From an uncultured Clostridia bacterium (lineage in GTDB: Bacteria > Bacillota > Clostridia > Oscillospirales > CAG-272), in assembly GCA_946618395.1 (NCBI GenBank), contig CAMOLD010000023.1:1-14474 (forward strand): a stretch of DNA of 14,474 nucleotides. Direction: 5' to 3'. The position numbers were made by a program, and so were the translations under genes. The notes beneath the pieces were generated by a model. The model did not search any database, had not been told where the DNA came from, and worked only from the letters and a program-made list of their open reading frames with translations. Numbering within the stretch: position 1 is the first letter of the stretch; the number at the start of each line of letters is the position of its first letter. Shown here one piece after another: positions 1-7,586 of the stretch.

Positions 1-552
1 TGGTCGTTTGCCATTGCCCCCATGCCGCGCGACAAAGCCGGCGTGCAAAAGCTGGTGGAATTAAGCTATACCGATGGTGAAGATTTGAAATTTGAGCTGA
101 AAAACCAGGTGATGAACTCGCTGGACAATTTTAACAGCTTTATTGAGGTTGCCGCAAAAGTATTCCTTTATGTGGGCATTGGATTTGCCGCTTTCTCCGC
201 CCTGCTTTTGATGAACTTTATTTCGGTTTCCATTTCCTACAAGCGGCACGAGATTGGCATTTTGCGCGCCGTGGGTGCCCGCTCCTCCGACGTGTTCAAA
301 ATCTTTTTCAGCGAATCGTTTATCATTGCGCTGATCAACTATCTGCTTGCCGTTGCCGCAACGATTGCCACGGTAGTGTTAATCAACCGCGGATTCCGCA
401 AAAGCGGATTGACGGTGACGCTATTGAATTTTGGCGTGCGCCAGCTGGCTTTGATGTTCTTAATCAGCCTGGGCGTTGCCGCAATTGCTTCCTTCCTGCC
501 GGTTTGGAACATTGCGCGCCGCCGCCCGATTGACGCCATTCGCAACCGCTGA
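1..552 (+). CDS. ABC transporter permease, FtsX/MacB type (C-terminal part, 5' end outside window)
   Basis: The frame is open from the first base, so the gene starts upstream; about 183 residues are visible. They hold a soluble stretch, then a membrane segment (FLYVGIGFAAFSALLLMNFI), the cytoplasmic loop motif SYKRHEIGILRAVGARSSDV, and two more hydrophobic segments (FIIALINYLLAVAATIATVV and LALMFLISLGVAAIASFLPV), ending in a basic tail (NIARRRPIDAIRNR). The loop motif and three C-terminal segments are typical of the FtsX domain of MacB/LolC-type permeases, which couple an ATPase to extracytoplasmic substrates such as peptides or lipoproteins rather than forming a classical import channel. The partner ATPase and substrate cannot be seen. 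A strong terminator follows 25 bases after the stop. The family call is secure; the function is open. Confidence 0.9.
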   Translation, partial: WSFAIAPMPRDKAGVQKLVELSYTDGEDLKFELKNQVMNSLDNFNSFIEVAAKVFLYVGIGFAAFSALLLMNFISVSISYKRHEIGILRAVGARSSDVFKIFFSESFIIALINYLLAVAATIATVVLINRGFRKSGLTVTLLNFGVRQLALMFLISLGVAAIASFLPVWNIARRRPIDAIRNR

Positions 553-577
553 TCTTTTTAGAAAAACTGCAAAAGAA

Positions 578-612
578 AAGGACCGTTCCTTCGGGAACGG
601 TCCTTGTTTTTT
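578..612. terminator. Bidirectional intrinsic terminator between converging genes
   Basis: A perfect 12-bp stem (AAGGACCGTTCC / GGAACGGTCCTT) has a UUCG tetraloop closed by C-G. TTTTTT follows on the plus strand, and a T-rich run (TTTTCTTTT) on the minus strand. It lies between the permease stop at 552 and the DAHP synthase stop at 624, so it probably ends both transcripts. Confidence 0.9.
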
Positions 613-623
613 CTGTTCAGACA

Positions 624-1652
624 TCAAAGCAGATCGGCAACCTCCAACAAAAGGCGCTCGGTTTTCTCCCAGCCCAGGCAGGGATCGGTGATGGATTTGC
701 CGTAGCACCCTTCGCCAATTTTTTGCGCGCCGTCCTCGATGTAGCTTTCAATCATCAGCCCCTTGACCAAAGCGCCAATCTCGCGGTTTTGGCGGCAGGA
801 ATGCAAAATTTCTTTGGCAATGCGCGGTTGCTCGGCATACCGTTTGCCGGAATTGGCATGGTTGGTGTCCACCAACACGGCGGGGTTGGCAAGTTCGCGC
901 TCGGCATACAGCGCCGCAAGATGGGCAAGGTCCTCATAATGATAGTTGGGCAGCGATTCGCCGTGTTTGTTGACATAGCCGCGCAGAATGGCATGGGCAT
1001 GGGGGTTGCCCTCGGTTTCCACCTCCCAGCCGCGGTAGATGAACGCGTGCCCGTGCTGTGCCGCGGTAATGGAGTTCATCAACACAGAGAGGTCGCCCCC
1101 GGTGGGGTTCTTCATGCCAACGGGAATGTTCAAGCCGCTGGCGGTCAGGCGGTGCTGCTGGTCTTCCACGCTCCGCGCGCCCACGGCAACATAGGAAAGC
1201 AGGTCCGAAAGATAGCGGTGATTTTCAGGATAAAGCATTTCATCGGCTGTGGAAAGTCCGGTTTCGGCAAGCACACGGGTATGCATCCGGCGAATGGCAA
1301 CAATTCCGGCAAGCAGATCGGATTCTTTCTTTGGGTCGGGCTGGTGGAGCATTCCCTTGTAGCCGTCCCCCACCGTGCGCGGTTTGTTGGTATAGACCCG
1401 CGGGATGAGAAGCAGTTTTTCTTTGGTTTGCTCCTGCAGGTGCATCAGGCGGTTGGCATAGTCCAGCATGGCGTCCTCGCTGTCCGCCGAGCAGGGGCCA
1501 ATGACAATGATAAACTTATTGCTCTTCCCTTCAAAAACCGCTTTGATCTCCTCATCCCGCTTGTCTTTGACAGCTTCCAGTTCCGGCGTTAGCGGATAGA
1601 GCCTTTTGATTTCCATTGGGATTGGAAGTTTGCGTTTGAAATTCATATTCAT
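624..1652 (-). CDS. aroF: 3-deoxy-7-phosphoheptulonate (DAHP) synthase, class I alpha (AroG/AroF type)
   Basis: It condenses phosphoenolpyruvate and erythrose-4-phosphate to DAHP, the first step of the shikimate pathway. The 342 residues match the usual size of the AroF/G/H family. Visible motifs are IGPCSAD (51-57, metal-ligand Cys54), PRVYTNKPRT (84-93), GARSVEDQQHR (158-168), the active-site lysine region VGMKNPTGG (178-186), DTNHANSGK (262-270, His265), IESY (301-304, Glu302) and YGKSITDPCLGWE (317-329, Asp323). No separate ACT or chorismate mutase regulatory domain is present. The start at 1652 is set by AGAGGTGA about 8 bases upstream; a second in-frame ATG two codons later is possible. 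It is the last gene of the operon, 16 bases after tyrA. The symbol is generic, since isoenzyme type (Phe-, Tyr- or Trp-sensitive) cannot be read from sequence alone. Confidence 0.95.
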   Translation of the reverse strand: MNMNFKRKLPIPMEIKRLYPLTPELEAVKDKRDEEIKAVFEGKSNKFIIVIGPCSADSEDAMLDYANRLMHLQEQTKEKLLLIPRVYTNKPRTVGDGYKGMLHQPDPKKESDLLAGIVAIRRMHTRVLAETGLSTADEMLYPENHRYLSDLLSYVAVGARSVEDQQHRLTASGLNIPVGMKNPTGGDLSVLMNSITAAQHGHAFIYRGWEVETEGNPHAHAILRGYVNKHGESLPNYHYEDLAHLAALYAERELANPAVLVDTNHANSGKRYAEQPRIAKEILHSCRQNREIGALVKGLMIESYIEDGAQKIGEGCYGKSITDPCLGWEKTERLLLEVADLL

Positions 1653-1668
1653 ATCGGGTCACCTCTTT

Positions 1669-2541
1669 TTATTCGGATTTTTGCAACGGTTTATCGAACA
1701 GCGCGCGCCGCTCGGTGGAAAGGCGCATCATTTCTTTGAGTTTTTCCTCGTTCCCGTCGGACAGGTAGGTGCGAATGCGGTGCAGTTCCCCTGCAAAGGC
1801 GTCGATTTGCGAGATGAGCGCCTCTTTGTTGATTTGGAACAATTCGCTCCACATCTCCTCGTTGATGCGGGCAATGCGGGTCAGGTCGCGGAAGGAGTCG
1901 CCGGTGTAATCCTGCAAGCGGGGGTCCATATTGCAGGTCATGAGCGAAACGGCAATGCAATGCGTGAGCTGCGAGACATAGGCGATGATGCGGTCATGCT
2001 TTTCGGGCGAGAGTTCGCTGACCCGCGCAAAGCCCAGTCGCTCGCCCAAAGAACGGCAAAGCGCAATTCCCTTTGGCGTATTCTTTTCGGTTGGCGTTAC
2101 AATATAGTTGGCGCCGCGGAAGATTTCGGCGGTGCTGTTCTCCACCCCGCAAACCTCGCGCCCCGCCATGGGGTGCGCCGCAATGAACTCGACCCCTTCG
2201 GGCATCAGCTCCTGCGCGCGGTCAACGATGGCGGATTTGACGCCGGTCACATCGGTGACGAACGCGCCGGGGGAAAAGTATTTTGCGTTTGCCTGCAACC
2301 ATTCGAGCAGAATATGCGGATAGAGGGCAAGGACGGTCAGGTCCGCCCAGCCGATCCATTCGGGGTCGGGTTCGGTTTTCCCGGCTTCGATCCATCCTTT
2401 TTCAAGGGCAAAATCGACCGAATCCTGCCGCCTGGTAATGGCGCGGACCGAAAAGCCCTGCCGGGAGAGCGCCTGCGCATAACTTCCGCCCAAAAGCCCA
2501 AGCCCGACGATGAGTATTTTTTTATTGGTTGACAGTTCCAT
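1669..2541 (-). CDS. tyrA: Prephenate dehydrogenase
   Basis: It oxidatively decarboxylates prephenate to 4-hydroxyphenylpyruvate with NAD(P)+, the Tyr branch. The 290-residue protein starts with a Rossmann fold (ILIVGLGLLGGSYAQ, glycines 13-18), followed by HPMAGRE (123-129, the family's catalytic His), SQLTHCIA (190-197, substrate His194) and GDSFRDLTRIA (214-224, Arg222). It ends after the helical domain and lacks the C-terminal ACT domain that Bacillus-type TyrA carries, so feedback through that domain is not expected. The open frame runs back to 2622, but the ATG at 2541 is preferred: GGAG lies about 10 bases upstream and the nucleotide-binding fold begins at residue 9. The start lies inside the end of aroA (20-base overlap), suggesting translational coupling. 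Confidence 0.95.
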   Translation of the reverse strand: MELSTNKKILIVGLGLLGGSYAQALSRQGFSVRAITRRQDSVDFALEKGWIEAGKTEPDPEWIGWADLTVLALYPHILLEWLQANAKYFSPGAFVTDVTGVKSAIVDRAQELMPEGVEFIAAHPMAGREVCGVENSTAEIFRGANYIVTPTEKNTPKGIALCRSLGERLGFARVSELSPEKHDRIIAYVSQLTHCIAVSLMTCNMDPRLQDYTGDSFRDLTRIARINEEMWSELFQINKEALISQIDAFAGELHRIRTYLSDGNEEKLKEMMRLSTERRALFDKPLQKSE

Positions 2542-3736
2542 GAATCGTAACTCCAATTCCGAGGTTTTGTAGGTCTTCAAAGTAGGCAGGGTTGCTTTTT
2601 TCCACCGCTTCGGCGCCCTCAATCTCGCCGCCGGTGCGGGTGAGCAATGTGGCGCACGCCATCACGATCCGGTGGTCATTGTGACCGCAAATCGTTTCCG
2701 TTGGTTTTTGCAGCTTCCCACCCGAAACGATGATGGTATTCTCCTCTACTTTACAGGACACGCCGAATTTGGCAAGCTCCTCTGCCATAGCGGCGCCGCG
2801 GTCGCTCTCCTTCATTTTCAGCCGTGCGGTGTTTTGCAGGGTGATTCCGTGAAATGCCGCGCCCAATGCCATGAGGATAGGAGCAAGGTCCGGACAATCG
2901 GAAACATCCACCGTCGGTGCGCCGGAGAGAATTTTTGAAAAAATGCTTTGGTAAACCCGGTCGCCCTGCTTGGAATCGGGATTCAAGCCCGAAACGCGAA
3001 CCTTGCCGCCGAGCAGGTTAAGCGCCTCATAAAACGCGGCGTTGGACCAGTCACCCTCCACTTCGTAATCGGCGGGGCGGTAGGTCTGATTGCCGGGGAT
3101 AACAAAAGTCAAGGAATCGGGTTGTTCCACCCGAATACCGAATTTGCAAAGGGTGGCAAGCGTCAGCTCCACATAGGGGCGGCTGGCAAACGGCGGCAAA
3201 ACGGTCAGTTTGCTCTCCGCAGGCAACAGCGGCAGCGCAAACAACAAGCCGGTAATAAATTGGCTGGAAAGATCACCGCGCAAAGAGAAACTCCCGGCAG
3301 AAAGCGGACCGCAAACTTGAATTTTGCCGTCTTTGAGAGCATAGGAAAGTCCTTGACGTTCGCAAATTTCGCGGTAAACTTCCATCGGACGCTCCAAAAG
3401 GCGCGGACTGCCCGAAAAAACGCACGGGGTTTTGCGCAACAGCGCCAACGGAAGGACAAAGCGCAGGGTGCTGCCGCTTTCCCGGCAAGGGAATTGATCC
3501 AAAAACGGACCGGCTCCGCCGGTGATTGTTGCGGTATTGCCGCAAAGTGCAACGTTTGCGCCCAATGCACGAATACAATCCAACGTTGCAAGAAGGTCCT
3601 GGCTTTGGACAATGCCGCGAACAACCGAAGTCCCGTTTGCCAACGCCGCGCAAATCAGCGCGCGGTGGGCGTCACTTTTGGAAGGCGGCGCTTGCACCTG
3701 CCCTTTTGCCATGCCTACCCGAATGCAAACTTTCAT
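2522..3736 (-). CDS. aroA: 3-phosphoshikimate 1-carboxyvinyltransferase (EPSP synthase)
   Basis: It transfers the enolpyruvyl group of PEP to shikimate-3-phosphate. Its 404 residues are on the short side for the family (about 425-450). Motifs in order: APPSKSDAHRAL (16-27, Lys20 and Arg25), RESGSTLR (85-92, the PEP-site glycine loop), RPMEVYRE (116-123), SSQF (157-160), EGDWSNAAF (227-235), CPDLAPI (281-287, catalytic Asp283), KESDR (309-313) and HNDHRIVMA (352-360). The PEP loop reads ESGSTLRF rather than the NAGTAMRP of enterobacterial enzymes, a variant I associate with clostridial sequences. The ATG overlaps the aroQ stop (ATGA), with GAAGGAG just upstream; the 3' end overlaps tyrA. All main catalytic residues appear present. 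Confidence 0.96.
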   Translation of the reverse strand: MKVCIRVGMAKGQVQAPPSKSDAHRALICAALANGTSVVRGIVQSQDLLATLDCIRALGANVALCGNTATITGGAGPFLDQFPCRESGSTLRFVLPLALLRKTPCVFSGSPRLLERPMEVYREICERQGLSYALKDGKIQVCGPLSAGSFSLRGDLSSQFITGLLFALPLLPAESKLTVLPPFASRPYVELTLATLCKFGIRVEQPDSLTFVIPGNQTYRPADYEVEGDWSNAAFYEALNLLGGKVRVSGLNPDSKQGDRVYQSIFSKILSGAPTVDVSDCPDLAPILMALGAAFHGITLQNTARLKMKESDRGAAMAEELAKFGVSCKVEENTIIVSGGKLQKPTETICGHNDHRIVMACATLLTRTGGEIEGAEAVEKSNPAYFEDLQNLGIGVTIHGTVNQ

Positions 3737-4167
3737 GCCTTTGCTCCTTCGGCAAAAAATGCGACTGCTTCCAGATACCCGGCAATGCCCTTGCCGGCAA
3801 TGGTCTTCTTTGCGGCAAGACCAACATAGGATATTTTGCGGAAATCTTCACGCTTGGAGACATCCGAAAGGTGGACCTCCACCGTTGGAATGCCGACGGC
3901 TTTAACGGCATCCAACAGGGCAACGCTGGTATGGGTGTATGCCGCGGGATTGATGATGATTCCGTCATATTTCCCGTATGCTTTTTGAATGGCGGTGACG
4001 AGCGCCGCCTCGGAATTGCTTTGCAGAATTTTGACGCCGATGGCGCGCCGGCGGCATTCTTCTTTGACCGCACGGACAAGCGCCGCATAGCTTTCCTTGC
4101 CGTAAATATCTGGCTCGCGGATGCCGAGCAGATTGAGGTTTGGTCCGTTCAAAACAAGCAGTTTCAT
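3733..4167 (-). CDS. aroQ: 3-dehydroquinate dehydratase, type II
   Basis: It converts 3-dehydroquinate to 3-dehydroshikimate by the type II (dodecameric) mechanism. Its 144 residues match the family. Visible are LNGPNLNLLGIREPDIYG (6-23, with Asn12, Arg17 and catalytic Tyr22), the QSNSEAAL loop (49-56), IINPAAYTHTS (71-81, Asn73 and His79), VEVHLSD (96-102, His99) and KREDFRKISYV (105-115). The ATG at 4167 overlaps the stop of the aroE-aroK fusion (ATGA) and has GGGAGGAA upstream. The frame stays open to 4284, but that extension lies inside the upstream gene and precedes the fold. The 3' end overlaps the aroA ATG by four bases. The symbol here means the dehydratase, not the AroQ-fold chorismate mutase. 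Confidence 0.96.
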   Translation of the reverse strand: MKLLVLNGPNLNLLGIREPDIYGKESYAALVRAVKEECRRRAIGVKILQSNSEAALVTAIQKAYGKYDGIIINPAAYTHTSVALLDAVKAVGIPTVEVHLSDVSKREDFRKISYVGLAAKKTIAGKGIAGYLEAVAFFAEGAKA

Positions 4168-5411
4168 TGTTTCAATTCCTCCCAAATACGTCGGCATGCT
4201 TCCTCCGGCGTTTGAAAATCGGTAACAGTGACATTTGCAAACGCGCGATACACAGGCTTGCGTTGTTCCCAAAGGGAAAGCCATTTTTCCCGGGTGTCCG
4301 AAAGCGGGCGCGAAGGATCAAACACGATGGCATCCGCGCTCCGTTCCAGCAGGATCACCCGCCCGTTTTCGCGCAAAGCGCGGCGATTTTCCTCCCGCAA
4401 AACGGCGCCGCCGCCGGTTGCGATGACCGCGCCGCGAAGATTGGCGGTCAAATCGGCAATTAGTTTGCTTTCCGCATCCCGGAACGCCGATTCCCCACGG
4501 TCACGGATAAAATCCGGGATGGAACCGATCTGTTTTTCCAATTCGACATCGGTGTCATAAAACCGGCGCCCCGATTGTTGCGCCAGCAGGGTCCCCACCG
4601 ACGTTTTGCCGACCGCCGGCATACCAATCAGAATCAGATTTTCGATGGTTTCGCGCAACAGTCTTTCCACTTCCGCCGCGCGTTTTTGAATTTGCGCTTC
4701 GGTGATCTGCTTGCCCAAAAAGAACGCCTCGGCAGAGACCGCCTGCGCAGCAAGCATCAAAAGCCCCGAAACGGCGGGAATGCCCAGGTCTTTTGCCTGT
4801 TGCACCAATGCCGTTTCCAAGGGATTATAAATGACGTCCACAACGCCGCAAATGCCGGAATACTCCGCCAGATTGACGGGGCGTTCCTGCGTTTTCGGAA
4901 ACATTCCGCAGGGGGTGGTGTTGATAATTACATCTCCACCGGCTTGCGGTGCTTCCCCATAGCCAATGGCGCCGTCCATTTTTTGACGGCTGACTTTGAG
5001 GATTTTTTTGGCTCCGAGGTCCCGGCAAACCGCCTCTGCGGTTTTGGAGGTTCCGCCGGTCCCCAAAATCAGCACCGTTTTGCCCCGGATCGGAATTTCC
5101 GATTGCAACAGCAACAGGCGCAAACCGTCATAATCGGTGTTCGTGCCGTAAAGTCCGTCTTTTTCGCGGCGGACGGCATTGACCGCGCCGATGCGCCTTG
5201 CCTTTTCATCAATTCCTTGTAGCAGCGGAATGACCGCGGTTTTATATGGGACGGTGACATTGAAAGCATCCAGGTTGGTGGTTGCGACAAAGCCGGCAAG
5301 TTCCTCTTGCTTTAACTCGATCAAATCATAGGACGGATAATGAAAAATCTCCTCAAAAATGCGCTTGGAATAGCTATGGGGAAGTTTTTCGCCGATCAAT
5401 CCGAATTTCAT
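4164..5411 (-). CDS. aroE-aroK: Bifunctional shikimate dehydrogenase / shikimate kinase (AroE-AroK fusion)
   Basis: One 415-residue chain carries two consecutive steps: NADPH reduction of 3-dehydroshikimate, then ATP phosphorylation of shikimate. AroE half (about 1-255): HSYSK (12-16), NVTVPYK (51-57, catalytic Lys57), NTDYDG (91-96, Asp93), nucleotide-binding GTGGTSKTA (117-125), NTTPCGM (164-170), YNPLET (195-200) and AAQAV (221-225). AroK half (about 257-415): Walker A GMPAVGKTS (263-271), DTDVE (286-290), RGESAFR (305-311), TGGGAV (332-337), lid DPSRPLSD (365-372) and QRKPVYR (383-389). Both halves keep their key residues, joined by a short helical linker near 237-256 with no internal stop or start signal. 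AGAGGGA precedes the ATG; aroB ends 3 bases upstream and aroQ overlaps downstream. Confidence 0.95.
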   Translation of the reverse strand: MKFGLIGEKLPHSYSKRIFEEIFHYPSYDLIELKQEELAGFVATTNLDAFNVTVPYKTAVIPLLQGIDEKARRIGAVNAVRREKDGLYGTNTDYDGLRLLLLQSEIPIRGKTVLILGTGGTSKTAEAVCRDLGAKKILKVSRQKMDGAIGYGEAPQAGGDVIINTTPCGMFPKTQERPVNLAEYSGICGVVDVIYNPLETALVQQAKDLGIPAVSGLLMLAAQAVSAEAFFLGKQITEAQIQKRAAEVERLLRETIENLILIGMPAVGKTSVGTLLAQQSGRRFYDTDVELEKQIGSIPDFIRDRGESAFRDAESKLIADLTANLRGAVIATGGGAVLREENRRALRENGRVILLERSADAIVFDPSRPLSDTREKWLSLWEQRKPVYRAFANVTVTDFQTPEEACRRIWEELKQ

Positions 5412-5414
5412 GTT

Positions 5415-6428
5415 TCAGTTCCCTCTGTATGCTGTGAGAATGCGGTTTTTGATTTGCGCCGCCGAAAGACGGACGATGTTTGCCCTACCGATTTCTTCGA
5501 CCGTTACGCAGTCGATGCCATTCGCAGTTGCTTTTTTATCATGCAGAATGGCTGGTATAAGTTGCTCTGGGTTGGCCGGGCAGGTGGTTGGCAAGCCAAC
5601 GCTTTTCAAAACGGAAATGAGGCGGAGTTTTACTTGAAAGCTGCACATAGAGAGCATTCCGATTGCCACGCATTCGCCGTGCAACAGCGCCGGGGTGCAG
5701 ACTGCCTCGACGGCATGGCCAACGGTATGCCCAAAGTTGAGGATTTTGCGCATACCGGCTTCGCGTTCATCGGCTTCCACAATGTCCCTTTTGATTTCCA
5801 AAGCCCGGTAAATCAATTCGTCAAGCCAGGTTTCCACCGGCTCTTTCTCCATTTTTTCAAACAACGCGGCGTTGCTTGTTGCCGCCATTTTGACCACCTC
5901 GGCAAGTCCCGCGCGGAATTGCCGCGCATCCAGCGTGGAAAGCACGTCCGGGTCGATCAGCACCTTTTTTGGCTGATAGAAACTGCCGACCGGGTTTTTG
6001 ACACCGCCGAAATTGACGGCGGTTTTGCCTCCGATCGAGGAATCCACCTGGGAAAGAAGGGTTGTTGGAATATTGTAAAAATCCACCCCGCGCATATAGA
6101 TGGACGCCGCAAAACCGGCAAGATCGCCGCAAACGCCGCCGCCAACGGCAACAACGCAGTCTCCGCGCGTCATTTCAAACGCCAGCATTTCGCCAAGAAC
6201 GTCTTGCAGGCAGGAAAAGCTCTTGCTCTCCTCCCCCTGCGCCACGGTAACGATTTTTGCCCGTTTGCAGGCTTTTGCAACCGTTTGCGCATAAACCGCC
6301 GGAACGCCGCCGTCGGTAACGATCAACACCTTGCGGGCAAGGTTCAGCTCTTCGCCTGCGCGCTGCAATACGCCGCGCGCAATGACAACGTCATAGGACC
6401 GCTCGCCCAAACGAACCGGCAAAATCAT
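5415..6428 (-). CDS. aroB: 3-dehydroquinate synthase
   Basis: It cyclises DAHP to 3-dehydroquinate, using NAD+ and a divalent metal. At 337 residues it is slightly shorter than typical AroB (about 350-360). Motifs: VAVGGGVCGDLAGF (93-106, NAD binding), PTTLLSQVDSSIGGKTAVN (121-139), AEVVK (176-180, metal ligand Glu177), LNFGHTVGHA (230-239, His234), HGE (250-252, His250) and DKK (297-299). The three expected metal ligands are therefore present. The start at 6428 overlaps the pheA stop as ATGA, with GAAGGAG upstream, so translation is probably coupled to pheA. The gene ends 3 bases before the aroE-aroK start. Confidence 0.96.
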   Translation of the reverse strand: MILPVRLGERSYDVVIARGVLQRAGEELNLARKVLIVTDGGVPAVYAQTVAKACKRAKIVTVAQGEESKSFSCLQDVLGEMLAFEMTRGDCVVAVGGGVCGDLAGFAASIYMRGVDFYNIPTTLLSQVDSSIGGKTAVNFGGVKNPVGSFYQPKKVLIDPDVLSTLDARQFRAGLAEVVKMAATSNAALFEKMEKEPVETWLDELIYRALEIKRDIVEADEREAGMRKILNFGHTVGHAVEAVCTPALLHGECVAIGMLSMCSFQVKLRLISVLKSVGLPTTCPANPEQLIPAILHDKKATANGIDCVTVEEIGRANIVRLSAAQIKNRILTAYRGN

Positions 6429-7522
6429 ACGCTTTCTCCTTCCCGGCAGGAATAGCTGCCCACAACTTTGAGTTTATCGCAAACGCTTTGCAATTCTTCC
6501 AGCATCTCCTTGCCCTCCTGCGAGCGGACGTTGCCCTCGCATTCCAGATAAAAATAGTATTGCCAAACGAGCGATTTCATGGGGCGGCTATGCAAACTGC
6601 GCAGGTTGAACCCGCGGTCACCGATGATGCGGATCGCCTTTGCCAATGCCCCTGCCTGGTTTTTGACCGTGAAGGTGAGGAAAAAGCAATCGTCCTCGCG
6701 GCGCGGCCGGGTGCACTCGGTTCTGGAAAGCACCACAAAACGCGTGGTGTTCCGGTTGCTTTCCTGAATGCCAGCGGCAAGCGTTTCCAAACCGAACAAT
6801 TCGCCCGCCTCGCGCGTTCCGATTGCCGCCAGCGCGGTATCATTCTGCTCAGCAACGTATTTGGCGGCAAGCGCCGTATTGGAAAACTCCTGCTGCTCAT
6901 ACCCTTGCTTTTGAATAAAAGAATTGCATTGGGCAAGCGCCTGCGGATGGCTGACCACACGCCGCACGGTTTGCAAACTGCTCCCCTTAACGCCCAACAG
7001 ATTTTGCGTGATGGAAAGGTCCAATACCCGGTTGATGTAAAGCGAGCCGGAAAACAAAAGGTCACACACCACGCCTACTTCGCCGGCGAAGCTGTTTTCC
7101 ACCGGCAGAACGGCGCTGTCGCATTCCCCGTTTTCCACCGCGCGGTAGGCGGCGGCAAAATCGCCGTATGGCATGGCGGCACCGTCCGGAAAGAGTTTTT
7201 CCACGGCGAGCGCCGCAAACGCCCCCTGCGTTCCGCAAAACGAAATTTTCATTCCGTCCATTGCCTTTTGCTGATAACTGCGGGAAATTTGCATGAGATC
7301 CTTTTGCAGCAGCCGGTAGTAGCCGCGCAGTTCCTCGTCGGCTACGCGCTCGCCCGCGCGGCGCAAAATTTCTTCCTCGCGTTCTTGATCATAAACGGGC
7401 AGACCGCGTTCTTTTTTATAATCGGCAATTTGCCGCACGGCTTGCATTCTTTTGCAGAACGCCGCGGCAATCTGCTCGTCCGCCGAATCGATCTCTTTCC
7501 GAATGGTTTCCAAGGATTTCAT
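6425..7522 (-). CDS. pheA: P-protein: chorismate mutase / prephenate dehydratase with ACT domain
   Basis: It isomerises chorismate to prephenate and dehydrates it to phenylpyruvate. Residues 1 to about 88 form an all-helical chorismate mutase (LETIRKEIDSADEQIAAAF, then RMQAVRQIADYKK). Residues 91 to about 268 form the dehydratase (GTQGAF 97-102, PVENSFAGEV 140-149, SHPQALAQC 191-199, NTTRFVVL 258-265). Residues about 277-358 form an ACT domain. The ACT Phe-binding motif usually read as ESRP is HSRP here (311-314), after GALAKA (291-296); feedback inhibition by Phe is likely but unproven. The 365-residue length fits the family. AAAGGAG sits about 8 bases before the ATG. It is the first structural gene of the operon, directly behind the attenuator, and overlaps aroB by four bases. 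Confidence 0.95.
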   Translation of the reverse strand: MKSLETIRKEIDSADEQIAAAFCKRMQAVRQIADYKKERGLPVYDQEREEEILRRAGERVADEELRGYYRLLQKDLMQISRSYQQKAMDGMKISFCGTQGAFAALAVEKLFPDGAAMPYGDFAAAYRAVENGECDSAVLPVENSFAGEVGVVCDLLFSGSLYINRVLDLSITQNLLGVKGSSLQTVRRVVSHPQALAQCNSFIQKQGYEQQEFSNTALAAKYVAEQNDTALAAIGTREAGELFGLETLAAGIQESNRNTTRFVVLSRTECTRPRREDDCFFLTFTVKNQAGALAKAIRIIGDRGFNLRSLHSRPMKSLVWQYYFYLECEGNVRSQEGKEMLEELQSVCDKLKVVGSYSCREGESV

Positions 7523-7540
7523 ACCTCTTCTCCTTTATAC

Positions 7541-7586
7541 AAAAAACAGACACGCGCGCCCGAAAAACCTCCGGGTTGCGCGTGTC
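7541..7586 (-). terminator. Attenuator terminator in the pheA leader RNA
   Basis: On the minus strand GACACGCGC pairs with GCGCGTGTC (9 bp); after a small internal loop CCCG pairs with CGGG, and TGTTTTTT follows. The run ends 18 bases before the pheA ATG, upstream of the pheA ribosome binding site and downstream of the operon promoter. A strong terminator in that place must be conditional if the operon is to be expressed. Its 5' arm also takes part in the alternative antiterminator pairing. Confidence 0.9.

Noticed and set aside
2542..2622. Extended tyrA start (27 extra residues)
   Set aside because: It lies within aroA, precedes the Rossmann fold with no family counterpart, and the ATG at 2541 has a ribosome site.
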